DNA from: Nocardioides sp. J54
Lineage (GTDB): Bacteria; Actinomycetota; Actinomycetes; Propionibacteriales; Nocardioidaceae
Assembly (NCBI RefSeq): GCF_000519005.1
Contig: NZ_JAER01000012.1
Location: 1 to 64,000 of the forward strand
DNA: 64,000 nt
Direction of reading: 5' to 3'
The notes beneath the pieces were generated by a model. The model searched no databases. It was not told the origin of the DNA and saw only the letters and a program-made list of their open reading frames with translations. Below are positions 18,398 through 26,540 of the stretch, in pieces; the stretch's first letter is position 1, and every line of letters begins with the position of its first letter. The position numbers and the translations under genes are program-made.

Positions 18398-19224
18398 GCG
18401 CCGGGACTCCTGCGCTCACGGCAGGGGGGCGCACGGTCGTCGTCGGGGGCCTTCCGGTCTCGCTCCTCGACGTAGGCGACGGTCCGTTCGTGCTCCTCCT
18501 GCACGGCTCCGGCCCCGGCACCACCGGGGCCGGAGCCTGGTCGGCGACGGCCACGGCGCTCGCGGGCCGGGTCCGCTGCATCGCGCCCGACCAGGCCGGC
18601 TTCGGCCACTCGCCGCTCCCGCACGGGTCCCGCGGCGGCCTGCAGGTGTGGACCGAGCGCGCCGCCGCGCTGATGGACGAGCTCGGTGCGACGGCGTACT
18701 CCGTCGTCGGCCACTCGATGGGCGGCGCGGTCGCCCTCGCCCTCGCCGCCGCGCTCCCCGAGAGGGTCACCCGCGCCGTCGCCGTCTCCACGATGGGGGC
18801 GCCCGGCGCTCCCCTCTCCCCCGACCTCGACGCCTTGTGGGGCGCTCCCCCGGGTCCGCACGGCGCCCGGGACATGCTGGGTCGGCTCCTCCACGACCCC
18901 GCCCTCGTCACCGACGCCGCCGTCGCCGCCAGGGCCGAGGCCATGGAGGCCGGCAAGGACTCCTTCGCCGCGCTCTTCCCGCCGCCGCGCGAGCGCTGGG
19001 TCGACGACCTCACCCTCTCCCCGACCATCCTCGCGGCCATCCGCGCGCCGGTCCTCCTCGTCCACGGCGCCCGGGACCGCGTCACCCCGCTCGCCGAGTC
19101 GGCACTCCCCCTCCTCGACCACGTCCCCGACGTGCGCCTCCACGTCTTCGGGCGGTGCGGCCACGTGCCCGCCGTCGAGCACCCCGGGGAGCTCCGCCGG
19201 CTGCTGCTGGACTTCCTGACCTGA
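18394..19224 (+). CDS. Alpha/beta hydrolase, meta-cleavage-product hydrolase type
   Basis: A 276-residue hydrolase. The oxyanion motif LLHGSGPGTTG resembles the HGxGPG signature of MhpC/BphD-type C-C hydrolases; nucleophile Ser108 is in GHSMGG, Asp228 in ARDRVTP and His257 in GHVPAVEHP. Start GTG at 18394 overlaps the DJ-1 stop (GTGA), making the pair translationally coupled. No extradiol dioxygenase is nearby, so action on an aromatic ring-cleavage product is only a suggestion. Confidence 0.87.
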   Translation: MSAGTPALTAGGRTVVVGGLPVSLLDVGDGPFVLLLHGSGPGTTGAGAWSATATALAGRVRCIAPDQAGFGHSPLPHGSRGGLQVWTERAAALMDELGATAYSVVGHSMGGAVALALAAALPERVTRAVAVSTMGAPGAPLSPDLDALWGAPPGPHGARDMLGRLLHDPALVTDAAVAARAEAMEAGKDSFAALFPPPRERWVDDLTLSPTILAAIRAPVLLVHGARDRVTPLAESALPLLDHVPDVRLHVFGRCGHVPAVEHPGELRRLLLDFLT

Positions 19225-19272
19225 GGGCGCACCGCTGCTCGCGAGGTTGGCTCGCACTGAGACCATTCCGGG

Positions 19273-20346
19273 GTGTCCGCCCTCTCCGACAGCCTTCGTC
19301 CCGCCCACGGCCCCGCCTGGCGCAACCGCTTGGCCCTCGCGCCCCTCACCAACACCCAGAGCAACGACGACGGCACCCTGTCCGACGACGAGCTCGACTG
19401 GCTGGTGGCCCGGGGGCGCGGGGGCTTCGGGCTGACCGTGACCTGCGCTGCGTACGTCTCCCCCGAGGGCCGGGCGTGGCGTGGCCAGCTCGGCATCGCG
19501 AGCGACGACCACCTCCCCGGCCTCACCCGACTCGCCGCGGGGCTGCGGGCCACGGGCACCCGCTCGGCGGTGCAGCTGCACCACGCCGGGATGCGCGCCG
19601 ACGCCGGCCTCAACGGGACGGCCAACGTGGCCCCCTGGGACGAGCCGCGCAAGGACGCCGTCGCCCTGACCACCGAGGGCGTGGACCGGGTCGTCACCGA
19701 CTTCGTCGACGCCGCCGTGCGGGCGGAGCAGGCCGGGTTCGACGGCGTGCAGGTCCACGGCGCCCACGGCTACCTGCTGGGCCAGTTCCTCGACGGCCGC
19801 TCCAACCACCGCGCCGACGGCTACGGTGGCCCGCTGGAGCACCGGATGCGGGCCCTGCTCGAGGTGGTCAGCGGGATCCGTGCCGCCACCGGACCCGATT
19901 TCCAGCTCGGCCTCCGGCTCAGCCCGGAGGGCTACGGCATCACGGTCGCGGAGGGCCGCGAGACCGCGCGCACCCTGCTCGCGACCGGCGTGCTGGACTA
20001 CCTCGACATCTCGCTGTGGGACGTGCGGATGCGCTCCCGCGACACGTCGTACGACGGCCTGCTGATCGACCACTTCACCGACCTGCCCCGGCACGGGGCG
20101 CTGCTGAGCGTCGCCGGCAAGGTCACCTCGGCCGCCGACGCCCGGTGGTGCCTGGACAAGGGCGCCGACGTCGTCTCGGTCGGCATCGGCGCGATCCTGC
20201 ACCACGACTTCGCCGCCCGGGCCATCGCGGACCCCGGGTTCGAGGTGCGCGCGCGTCCCGTGCCCGCCGAGGTCCTGGCCGCGGAGCACGTCGGCCCCGC
20301 CTTCGTCGACTACCTCGCGGCGGGCTGGGACGACCTCGTCGCCTGA
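19273..20346 (+). CDS. NADH:flavin oxidoreductase, old yellow enzyme family
   Basis: A 357-residue FMN-dependent TIM-barrel enzyme. The family signatures are visible: LAPLTNTQSNDDG near the N-terminus, QLHHAGMRA (substrate/FMN region) near residue 97 and HGAHGYLLGQFLDGRSN near 160, with RADGYGG after it. Such enzymes reduce activated alkenes or open unsaturated acyl chains. GTG at 19273 follows the hydrolase by 48 nt, so it is likely in the same transcript. Substrate not identifiable. Confidence 0.88.
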   Translation: MSALSDSLRPAHGPAWRNRLALAPLTNTQSNDDGTLSDDELDWLVARGRGGFGLTVTCAAYVSPEGRAWRGQLGIASDDHLPGLTRLAAGLRATGTRSAVQLHHAGMRADAGLNGTANVAPWDEPRKDAVALTTEGVDRVVTDFVDAAVRAEQAGFDGVQVHGAHGYLLGQFLDGRSNHRADGYGGPLEHRMRALLEVVSGIRAATGPDFQLGLRLSPEGYGITVAEGRETARTLLATGVLDYLDISLWDVRMRSRDTSYDGLLIDHFTDLPRHGALLSVAGKVTSAADARWCLDKGADVVSVGIGAILHHDFAARAIADPGFEVRARPVPAEVLAAEHVGPAFVDYLAAGWDDLVA

Positions 20347-20431
20347 CCTCTCGTGGGCACGGCGCGGCGGCAGGTGGGCCGGGTGGGCCGGGTCCCGCCG
20401 GCGACCGATGCTCCGTGCGAGACTCCCGGCC

Positions 20432-20797
20432 ATGGCGATCGATCCCAGCGGCAAGGACGTGAAGCGCTTCCTCGAGGAGGACCCGGACGGACCGGTGGTG
20501 ATGCTCAACCTGCTGCGGTTCGCCGAGGGCGGGCGCGAGCTCTACGACCAGTACGCCGAGGCCGTCACCACGACCTTCCTCCCGCGGTACGGCGGCAAGG
20601 TCGTCTACGCCGGCAGTGGCTCGACCGCGCTCGTGGCCGAGGACGGCCAGGCGTGGGACGCCGTGCTGCTGGTCCGCTACCCGTCGCGGGCGGCGTTCTG
20701 CCAGATGGTCGCCGACCCGGAGTACCAGCAGGTCACGCAGCTGCGGACCCGGGCGCTCGCCGAGGCCGTGCTCCAGCCCACCTCCGCCTGGGCGTAG
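20432..20797 (+). CDS. DUF1330-domain protein
   Basis: A 121-residue ferredoxin-like alpha/beta-barrel protein. The pattern VVMLNLLRFAEGG near residue 23, VVYAGSGST near 58 and LLVRYPSRAAFCQMVADPEYQ near 78 matches DUF1330. The function of this domain is unknown. ATG at 20432 (MAIDPSG) is preferred; an ATG 24 nt upstream is possible, and neither has a strong ribosome site. It probably ends the operon that starts at 17828. Confidence 0.75.
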   Translation: MAIDPSGKDVKRFLEEDPDGPVVMLNLLRFAEGGRELYDQYAEAVTTTFLPRYGGKVVYAGSGSTALVAEDGQAWDAVLLVRYPSRAAFCQMVADPEYQQVTQLRTRALAEAVLQPTSAWA

Positions 20798-20812
20798 CGG
20801 TAACCGGGCGAG

Positions 20813-20959
20813 TCAGGAGGTCGCGGCCAGGCCGATCAGCAGCGCGACAGCGGCAGCGCCGAGCGTCAGCCAGCACGCTTGGGACACACCACACGTCGGC
20901 GCCTGCCGGTGGCCCTCCGCCGACGCGTCGGTGCGGGCGGACGCCGCGTGGGCTGGCAT
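20813..20959 (-). CDS. Possible small membrane protein (48 aa)
   Basis: A 48-residue frame ending in a single hydrophobic helix (CWLTLGAAAVALLIGLAATS) after a polar, His/Ala-rich start. The ATG at 20959 lacks a good ribosome site. It would be downstream of the fused desaturase gene on the minus strand. The hydrophobic tail is the only coding-like feature. Confidence 0.3.
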   Translation of the reverse strand: MPAHAASARTDASAEGHRQAPTCGVSQACWLTLGAAAVALLIGLAATS

Positions 20960-21089
20960 CCTGCGTGGGGCGCGCGACCGGGGCGCGCCGGCGGAGGGGG
21001 TCTGCGAGGAGGGTCTCGACGAGCGGACGGGCGGCCAGGTGCTCCCTCGCACCCAGCCACCCCGGTCCGCGCTCCCCTCCGCGACGCCG

Positions 21090-23087
21090 TCAGGCGTCGT
21101 AGTCCACGCGGACCTCCTCGCTGACCGGGTGCGCCTGGCAGGTCAGCACGTAGCCGTCCGCCACCTCGGCGTCGTCGAGGGCGTGGTTCTGGTCCATGAC
21201 GGCCTTGCCGAGGAGGACCTTGGCGCGGCAGGTCCCGCAGGCGCCGCCTGCGCAGGAGTACGGCGGGTCGATGCCGGCCTGCAGCGCGGCGTCGAGGATC
21301 GACTCGCCGGTCGACGCGAGCTCGAAGGTCGATTCGACCCCACCCACGGACACGATGACCTGGCTGGTGATCTCCACGTCGACGGCCGACTCGGCCTCGG
21401 CGAGGTGGAAGACCTCCGAGAGGACCTGCCCCCGGGCGGTGGGTGCGAGGGCACCGCGCACGTCGTCGACCATCTCCTGCGGTCCGCAGAGGAACCAGGC
21501 GTCGACGTCGGCCGCGTCGGGCACGAGGCTCGTGACCAGCGCCGGCGAGATGCGGCCCGCCAGCGCGGCCCCGGGCTCGCGGGACAGGACGCGGTGGACG
21601 ACGAGGCGCTCGCCGTACCGCTCCTCCCATGCGCGGATCTCGGCGTCGAACATGGTCGAGTCGGCGGTGCGGTTGCCGTAGACGAGGGTGAACCGGCTCC
21701 GCGGCTCGCAGTCGAGCGTGGTGGGGATCGTCGACATCATCGGCGTGATGCCCGAGCCGGCGACCACCGCGACGTGGTGGCGCGCCTGCCCGGCGTCGAG
21801 CGGCACGTTGAAGGATCCGGTCGGCGTCATCACGTCGAGGAGCTCGTCGACGGCGAGATCCTGGTTGACGTAGGTCGAGAACACGCCGCCCTCGATCTGC
21901 TTGACGGCGACGCGCAGGGTGTTGGCCTCGACCGGCTCGACGAGCGAGTAGCTGCGCCGCACCTCGACGCCGCCGACCACGGCCCGCAGGGTGATGTGCT
22001 GGCCCTGTGTGTAGCGGTACTCCGCCGCCAGGTCGGCCGGGACGTCGAAGGTGACCACCGTGCTGTCGTCGGTCAGTCGCTCCACCGCGGAGACCCGCAG
22101 CGGGTGGAAGACCGGCCGGCGGGTGGTGCCGTCGCCGGCGCTCGGGGCGAGCTCATCGGTGAGGCGGCGCCACGTCCGGTACTCGCTGGCCGTCAGCGAC
22201 CGGCCGAACCAGGTCGAGATCGCCGCGTTGCGGTCGAGGTAGGCCTGCTCGTTGCGCCGCCAGGCGCGGACGTAGCGGTAGAACGGGATGCTCGGGTGCA
22301 GGTGGTGCACCAGGTGGTAGTTCTGGTAGACGAACAGCGGCGTGAGCAGCGCCTCGCCGCCGACACGGACGCGGGTTGCCTGGTACCTGTCCTCGCGCTG
22401 CGTCCGGGTCAGGCCGTGGTGCGGCAGGTAGTCGAACCACCAGGCGAGGAACATGATCCCGATCCGCTGCGGGATGAACCACGCCCACAGCAGCTCGTGG
22501 CCGTAGCCCGCGGCGGCGACAGCGGCGAAGGCACCGGCGACGACCGTGAACACCAGCAGGACCGAGACCACCTCGCGCCGCGGCCGGTCGTTGATCCGGC
22601 GCAGGTAGTAGACGATGTACCAGATGTCGATGGTCGCCCACCGGAACGGGTACTGCCAGGCCGGACCCTCGTCGCACCACTTGTCCGGGTCGATCGACTT
22701 CGGCTCGTTGGTGTTGCGGTGGTGCTCGATGTGGATGAACTTCACCAGCGGGAAGGTCGCCCACGGCACCACCAGCGGCACGGACAGGTGACCCAGCGCG
22801 TCGTTGACGCGGGTGTTGGTGCTGATGGCGTGGTGGGTCGCCTCGTGCAGCACGCTGAACATCAGGAACGTGACCGCGGCCCCCATGGGCACCGTCACCC
22901 ACGGCGACCAGCCCCAGGCCAGGGCGCCGGCCAGCTCGATCCCGAAGAGCGCCAGCGTGCCGACGTACAGGGCCAGCGTGGGCCAGGCCATCCGCGGCAC
23001 GCGCTCGCCGGGATCCGGCAGCCCGGTGACCGGCTGGCGCAGCTGCGGCCGGGCGGTGTCTTCACGGAGTCCGGTTGACGTGTCCAT
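21090..23087 (-). CDS. Self-contained membrane desaturase/hydroxylase fused to FNR-type reductase and 2Fe-2S ferredoxin
   Basis: A 665-residue three-part enzyme. The N-terminal membrane part (about 1-320) has the three His boxes of the fatty-acid desaturase/carotene hydroxylase superfamily: HEATHH (81-86), HIEHH (119-123) and HLVHH (258-262), with helices between. An FNR-type reductase follows (about 335-560): RRSYSLVEP for FAD and VVAGSGITPMMS plus FLCGPQEMV for NAD(P)H. A plant-type ferredoxin ends the protein, with CAGGACGTC and a later Cys in LTCQAHP. Start ATG at 23087 (MDTSTGL). The fusion lets NAD(P)H drive the di-iron centre without separate partners. The acyl-CoA ligase and aldehyde dehydrogenase genes diverge from it, suggesting a lipid or hydrocarbon substrate. 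Confidence 0.9.
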   Translation of the reverse strand: MDTSTGLREDTARPQLRQPVTGLPDPGERVPRMAWPTLALYVGTLALFGIELAGALAWGWSPWVTVPMGAAVTFLMFSVLHEATHHAISTNTRVNDALGHLSVPLVVPWATFPLVKFIHIEHHRNTNEPKSIDPDKWCDEGPAWQYPFRWATIDIWYIVYYLRRINDRPRREVVSVLLVFTVVAGAFAAVAAAGYGHELLWAWFIPQRIGIMFLAWWFDYLPHHGLTRTQREDRYQATRVRVGGEALLTPLFVYQNYHLVHHLHPSIPFYRYVRAWRRNEQAYLDRNAAISTWFGRSLTASEYRTWRRLTDELAPSAGDGTTRRPVFHPLRVSAVERLTDDSTVVTFDVPADLAAEYRYTQGQHITLRAVVGGVEVRRSYSLVEPVEANTLRVAVKQIEGGVFSTYVNQDLAVDELLDVMTPTGSFNVPLDAGQARHHVAVVAGSGITPMMSTIPTTLDCEPRSRFTLVYGNRTADSTMFDAEIRAWEERYGERLVVHRVLSREPGAALAGRISPALVTSLVPDAADVDAWFLCGPQEMVDDVRGALAPTARGQVLSEVFHLAEAESAVDVEITSQVIVSVGGVESTFELASTGESILDAALQAGIDPPYSCAGGACGTCRAKVLLGKAVMDQNHALDDAEVADGYVLTCQAHPVSEEVRVDYDA

Positions 23088-23327
23088 GGCGCCACCGTAG
23101 GGCGCGCCGCCGGGGCGTGGCCTGTGCAGAAGTACAACGCTGGGCGGAGCGCTTGGACGGGCCACCGAGCCGGGAGCGCCCGCGCTGTCGTCGGCCTCCC
23201 CGACGCCGCCGCCCGGGTGGGCATTGGGCGGGCGACCAACGCCCCGCTGCAGATTTGGCCCTGCGCACGTATCGCCCCGGTGTGGCGTTGCCGACACTCG
23301 TCGTCACCATCCCGAGAAGGAGCTTCG

Positions 23328-24800
23328 ATGACGAACCTGGGCGCACTGCTCACCACGACCGCCGCGGCCCACCCCGAGCGCGCCGCCATCCGCATGGACG
23401 ACGCCGTGCTGTCCTACAGCGCGCTGGACGCCGCGAGCGCCCGCATGGCCGGCCACCTGGTCGCCGCGGGGGTCCGCCCGGGCGACCGCGTCGGCGTGAT
23501 GCTGCCCAACGTGCCGTACTTCCCCGTCGTCTACTACGCCGTGCTCCGCGCCGGCGGCGTCGTGGTGCCGATGAACGTGCTGCTCAAGGAGCGCGAGACC
23601 GGCTTCTACCTCAGCGACTCGGGCGCGAAGCTCGTCGTCGCGTGGCACGACTTCCTGCCGGCCGCCCAGGCGGGCGCCGCCGAGGCCGGTGCCGAGTGCC
23701 TGTCCGTCGTGCCCGGCGAGCTCGAGAAGCTGCTGGCCGCCGCCACGCCGGCCCCCGAGGTCGTCGACCGCGACGACAGCGACACGGCCGTGATCCTCTA
23801 CACCTCCGGCACCACCGGCAAGCCCAAGGGTGCCGAGCTCACCCACGCCAACCTCCGCAGCAACGTCGAGACGGTCGTCGCGATGCTCGAGCTGACCCCG
23901 GAGGACGTGATCCTGGGCGCGCTCCCCTTGTTCCACTCCTTCGGCCAGACCGCCGGCCTCAACGCCGCCATCGCCTCCGGCGCGTGCCTGAGCGTGATCC
24001 CGCGCTTCGACCCCGCCAAGGCCGTGGAGATGCTGGACCGCGACGACGTCACGATCTTCGAGGGCGTGCCGACCATGTTCTCCGCCATGCTGCACACGCC
24101 CGGGCGCCCCACGCACGGCTCCCTGCGCCTGTGCGTCTCGGGCGGCGCGGCCATGCCGGTCGAGGTCATGCGCGGCTTCGAGGAGGCGTTCGGCTGCATG
24201 GTCCTCGAGGGCTACGGCCTGTCCGAGACCTCGCCCGTGGCGTCATTCAACCACCCCGACCGCGAGCGCAAGGCCGGGTCGATCGGCACCCCGATCGCCG
24301 GGGTCGAGATGAAGCTCGTCGACGTCCGCGACGACGGCGTGGGCGAGATCGCGATCCGCGGCGCCAACGTGATGCGCGGCTACTGGCACCGCCCCGACGC
24401 GACCGCCGAGGCGATCGACGCCGACGGGTGGTTCCGCAGCGGCGACCTCGCCCGTGTCGACGAGGACGGCTACTTCTTCATCGTCGACCGCTCGAAGGAC
24501 ATGATCATCCGCGGCGGCTACAACGTCTACCCGCGCGAGGTCGAGGAGGTCCTCTACGAGCACCCGGCGATCGCCGAGGCGGCGGTCGTCGGCATCCCGG
24601 ACGCCGAGCTCGGTGAGGAGGTCGTCGCGGTGGTCGCCTTCCGCCCCGGCGCGGAGGCGGACCCCGACGAGGTCCAGCGCTTCGTGCAGGACCGGGTCGC
24701 TGCCTACAAGTACCCCCGCAAGGTCTTCGTCCGCGACGAGCTGCCGAAGGGGCCCACGGGCAAGATCCTGAAGCGCGACATCCAGGTGGTGCCGGCGTGA
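23328..24800 (+). CDS. Long-chain acyl-CoA ligase (AMP-forming)
   Basis: A 490-residue ANL-superfamily ligase that activates a carboxylic acid to its CoA thioester via an acyl-AMP. The phosphate loop YTSGTTGKPKG starts at residue 158, the adenylation motif GYGLSETSPV is near 298, and the C-terminal lysine motif GPTGKILKRDI is at the end. ATG at 23328 (MTNLGAL) has GAGAAGGAG upstream. Its stop overlaps the aldehyde dehydrogenase start (GTGA). The 240-nt divergent gap with the fused desaturase carries both promoters. Confidence 0.9.
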   Translation: MTNLGALLTTTAAAHPERAAIRMDDAVLSYSALDAASARMAGHLVAAGVRPGDRVGVMLPNVPYFPVVYYAVLRAGGVVVPMNVLLKERETGFYLSDSGAKLVVAWHDFLPAAQAGAAEAGAECLSVVPGELEKLLAAATPAPEVVDRDDSDTAVILYTSGTTGKPKGAELTHANLRSNVETVVAMLELTPEDVILGALPLFHSFGQTAGLNAAIASGACLSVIPRFDPAKAVEMLDRDDVTIFEGVPTMFSAMLHTPGRPTHGSLRLCVSGGAAMPVEVMRGFEEAFGCMVLEGYGLSETSPVASFNHPDRERKAGSIGTPIAGVEMKLVDVRDDGVGEIAIRGANVMRGYWHRPDATAEAIDADGWFRSGDLARVDEDGYFFIVDRSKDMIIRGGYNVYPREVEEVLYEHPAIAEAAVVGIPDAELGEEVVAVVAFRPGAEADPDEVQRFVQDRVAAYKYPRKVFVRDELPKGPTGKILKRDIQVVPA

Positions 24801-26335
24801 CGACCACGACGAAGGCCAGGAAGCGCGCCGCGGCGGCGCAGCCGGAGCAGATCCGGGTCGACAACCCCGCCACCGGCGAGGTCCTCACCCACGTGCCGAA
24901 CCTGACCGCGGCCGAGGTGGCCGAGGTCGCCGCGCGCGCCAGGGCGGCACAGCCGGGCTGGGAGCAGCTCGGCTTCGAGGGCCGGGCCGCCGTGCTGCGT
25001 CGGATGCAGCGCTGGGTCGTCGACCACGCCGACGAGGTCGCGCGCACGATCTGCTCCGAGACGGGCAAGGCCTACGAGGACGCGCTGCTCGCCGAGATCA
25101 ACTACGGGGCGGCAGCGTTCGGCTTCTGGGCGAAGCAGGCCCCGTCGTACCTCGCCGAGACCCGGGTGCGCTCCGCGCAGCCGCTGGTCGCCGGGAAGAA
25201 GCTGGTCCAGCGCTACCGCCCGATGGGCCTCGTCGGCGTCATCGGCCCGTGGAACTACCCGCTGACCAACTCCTTCGGTGACTGCATCCCGGCGCTGGCC
25301 GCCGGCAACGCCGTGCTGCTCAAGCCGTCCGAGCTGACGCCCCTGACCTCGCTGCTGCTGGCCGAGGGCCTGGCTGCGAGCGGGCTGCCGGACGGCGTGT
25401 TCAACGTCGTGACCGGCACCGGCGCGACCGGGTCGGCGCTCGTCGACGAGGTCGACATGGTGATGTTCACCGGCTCCACCGCGACCGGGCGCAAGGTCGC
25501 GGCCCAGGCGGCGCAGCGGCTCGTCCCGGTGTCGCTGGAGCTCGGGGGCAAGGACCCGATGATCGTGCTGGCCGACGCCGACCTCGAGCGGGCGGCCACG
25601 CACGCGGCGTACTACTCGATGTTCAACTGCGGGCAGACCTGCATCTCCATCGAGCGCTGCTACGTCGAGGCACCCGTGTACGACGAGTTCGTCGACCTGG
25701 TCACGAAGAAGGTCACGGCGCTGCGCCAGGGTGTCCCGGGCGGCCCGGGGAGCGTGGACGTCGGCTCGCTCACCTCGCCCGCGCAGGTGGACATCGTCGA
25801 GCGCCACGTCCGTGACGCCGTCGCTGCCGGCGCGCGGGCGCTGACCGGCGGGCAGCGGCCCCACCGTGAGGGCCTCTGGTTCCCGCCCACCGTCCTGGTG
25901 GACGTGGACCACGACATGACCATCATGCGCGAGGAGACCTTCGGCCCGACCCTGCCCGTCATGAAGGTCGCCGACGCCCAGGAGGCTGTGCGGCTGGCCA
26001 ACGACAGCGAGTACGGGCTGTGCGGGTCGGTGTTCGGCCGTGACCTCGAGCGTGCCGAGGCCGTCGCACGTCGGCTCGAGGTCGGGGCGGTCACGGTCAA
26101 CGACGCCCTGGTGAACTACACCGCGCTGGAGCTGCCGATGGGTGGCGCCAAGCCGGCGTCCGGGATCGGGCGCCGCCACGGCAAGGAGGGCATCACCAAG
26201 TACTGCCGTCAGCAGTCGGTGCTCGTCTCCCGCTGGCACCTGCGCCGCGACCTGCACACCTACCCCTACCGGGCGAGCCGCACCCGCGTGCTGGCGCGGC
26301 TCCTGGCCGTCCTCAACCGGGGTGCGAAGGACTAG
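24797..26335 (+). CDS. Aldehyde dehydrogenase, long-chain/fatty aldehyde type
   Basis: A 512-residue NAD(P)-dependent aldehyde dehydrogenase. Catalytic Cys282 lies in NCGQTCIS and Glu248 in LELGGKDP. The C-terminal extension after about 455 is basic (YPYRASRTRVLARLLAVL) and could be a membrane-associating tail, as in membrane-linked fatty aldehyde dehydrogenases. GTG at 24797 overlaps the ligase stop. With the ligase it would convert a fatty aldehyde to acid and then acyl-CoA. Followed by a strong terminator hairpin. Confidence 0.9.
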   Translation: MTTTTKARKRAAAAQPEQIRVDNPATGEVLTHVPNLTAAEVAEVAARARAAQPGWEQLGFEGRAAVLRRMQRWVVDHADEVARTICSETGKAYEDALLAEINYGAAAFGFWAKQAPSYLAETRVRSAQPLVAGKKLVQRYRPMGLVGVIGPWNYPLTNSFGDCIPALAAGNAVLLKPSELTPLTSLLLAEGLAASGLPDGVFNVVTGTGATGSALVDEVDMVMFTGSTATGRKVAAQAAQRLVPVSLELGGKDPMIVLADADLERAATHAAYYSMFNCGQTCISIERCYVEAPVYDEFVDLVTKKVTALRQGVPGGPGSVDVGSLTSPAQVDIVERHVRDAVAAGARALTGGQRPHREGLWFPPTVLVDVDHDMTIMREETFGPTLPVMKVADAQEAVRLANDSEYGLCGSVFGRDLERAEAVARRLEVGAVTVNDALVNYTALELPMGGAKPASGIGRRHGKEGITKYCRQQSVLVSRWHLRRDLHTYPYRASRTRVLARLLAVLNRGAKD

Positions 26336-26366
26336 CCGGCACCGCCGCGGCTGAGCCGACGACAGC

Positions 26367-26410
26367 AGGACGCCGCAGGACCCCACGTCGGTGGGGCCCT
26401 GCGGCGTCCT
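26367..26410 (+). terminator. Terminator hairpin after the ligase/aldehyde dehydrogenase operon
   Basis: AGGACGCCGCAGG pairs with CCTGCGGCGTCCT, and CCCCAC pairs with GTGGGG inside it, around a GTCG loop, giving 19 base pairs. It begins 32 nt after the aldehyde dehydrogenase stop. Confidence 0.8.
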
Positions 26411-26479
26411 CGTCGTTGCACGCTGCTGCAACCGCTGCAGCCGCTGCCGCCGCAGCCAGCAGCTGCGGGCACGCCGAAA

Positions 26480-26521
26480 GGGGCACCGTCCGGCGTCCCC
26501 CCTGCCGCCGGACGATGCCCC
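26480..26521 (-). terminator. Terminator hairpin after the GMC oxidoreductase gene
   Basis: A 16-bp stem with one mismatch: GGGGCACCGTCCGGCG (26480-26495) against CGCCGGACGATGCCCC (26506-26521), with a 10-nt loop. It lies just past the GMC gene stop (26541, reading leftward), facing the terminator at 26367-26410 in a convergent gap. Confidence 0.75.
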
Positions 26522-26540
26522 TGCTCGAGGGCGGGTCGGG

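Noticed and set aside
18196-20508. 770-codon minus-strand frame opposite the DJ-1/hydrolase/OYE genes
   Set aside because: No recognisable domain; three well-supported plus-strand genes occupy the region.
21090-23087. Fused desaturase considered as an AlkB-type alkane hydroxylase
   Set aside because: The His boxes HEATHH, HIEHH and HLVHH fit desaturase/carotene hydroxylase patterns, not the AlkB boxes; substrate left open.
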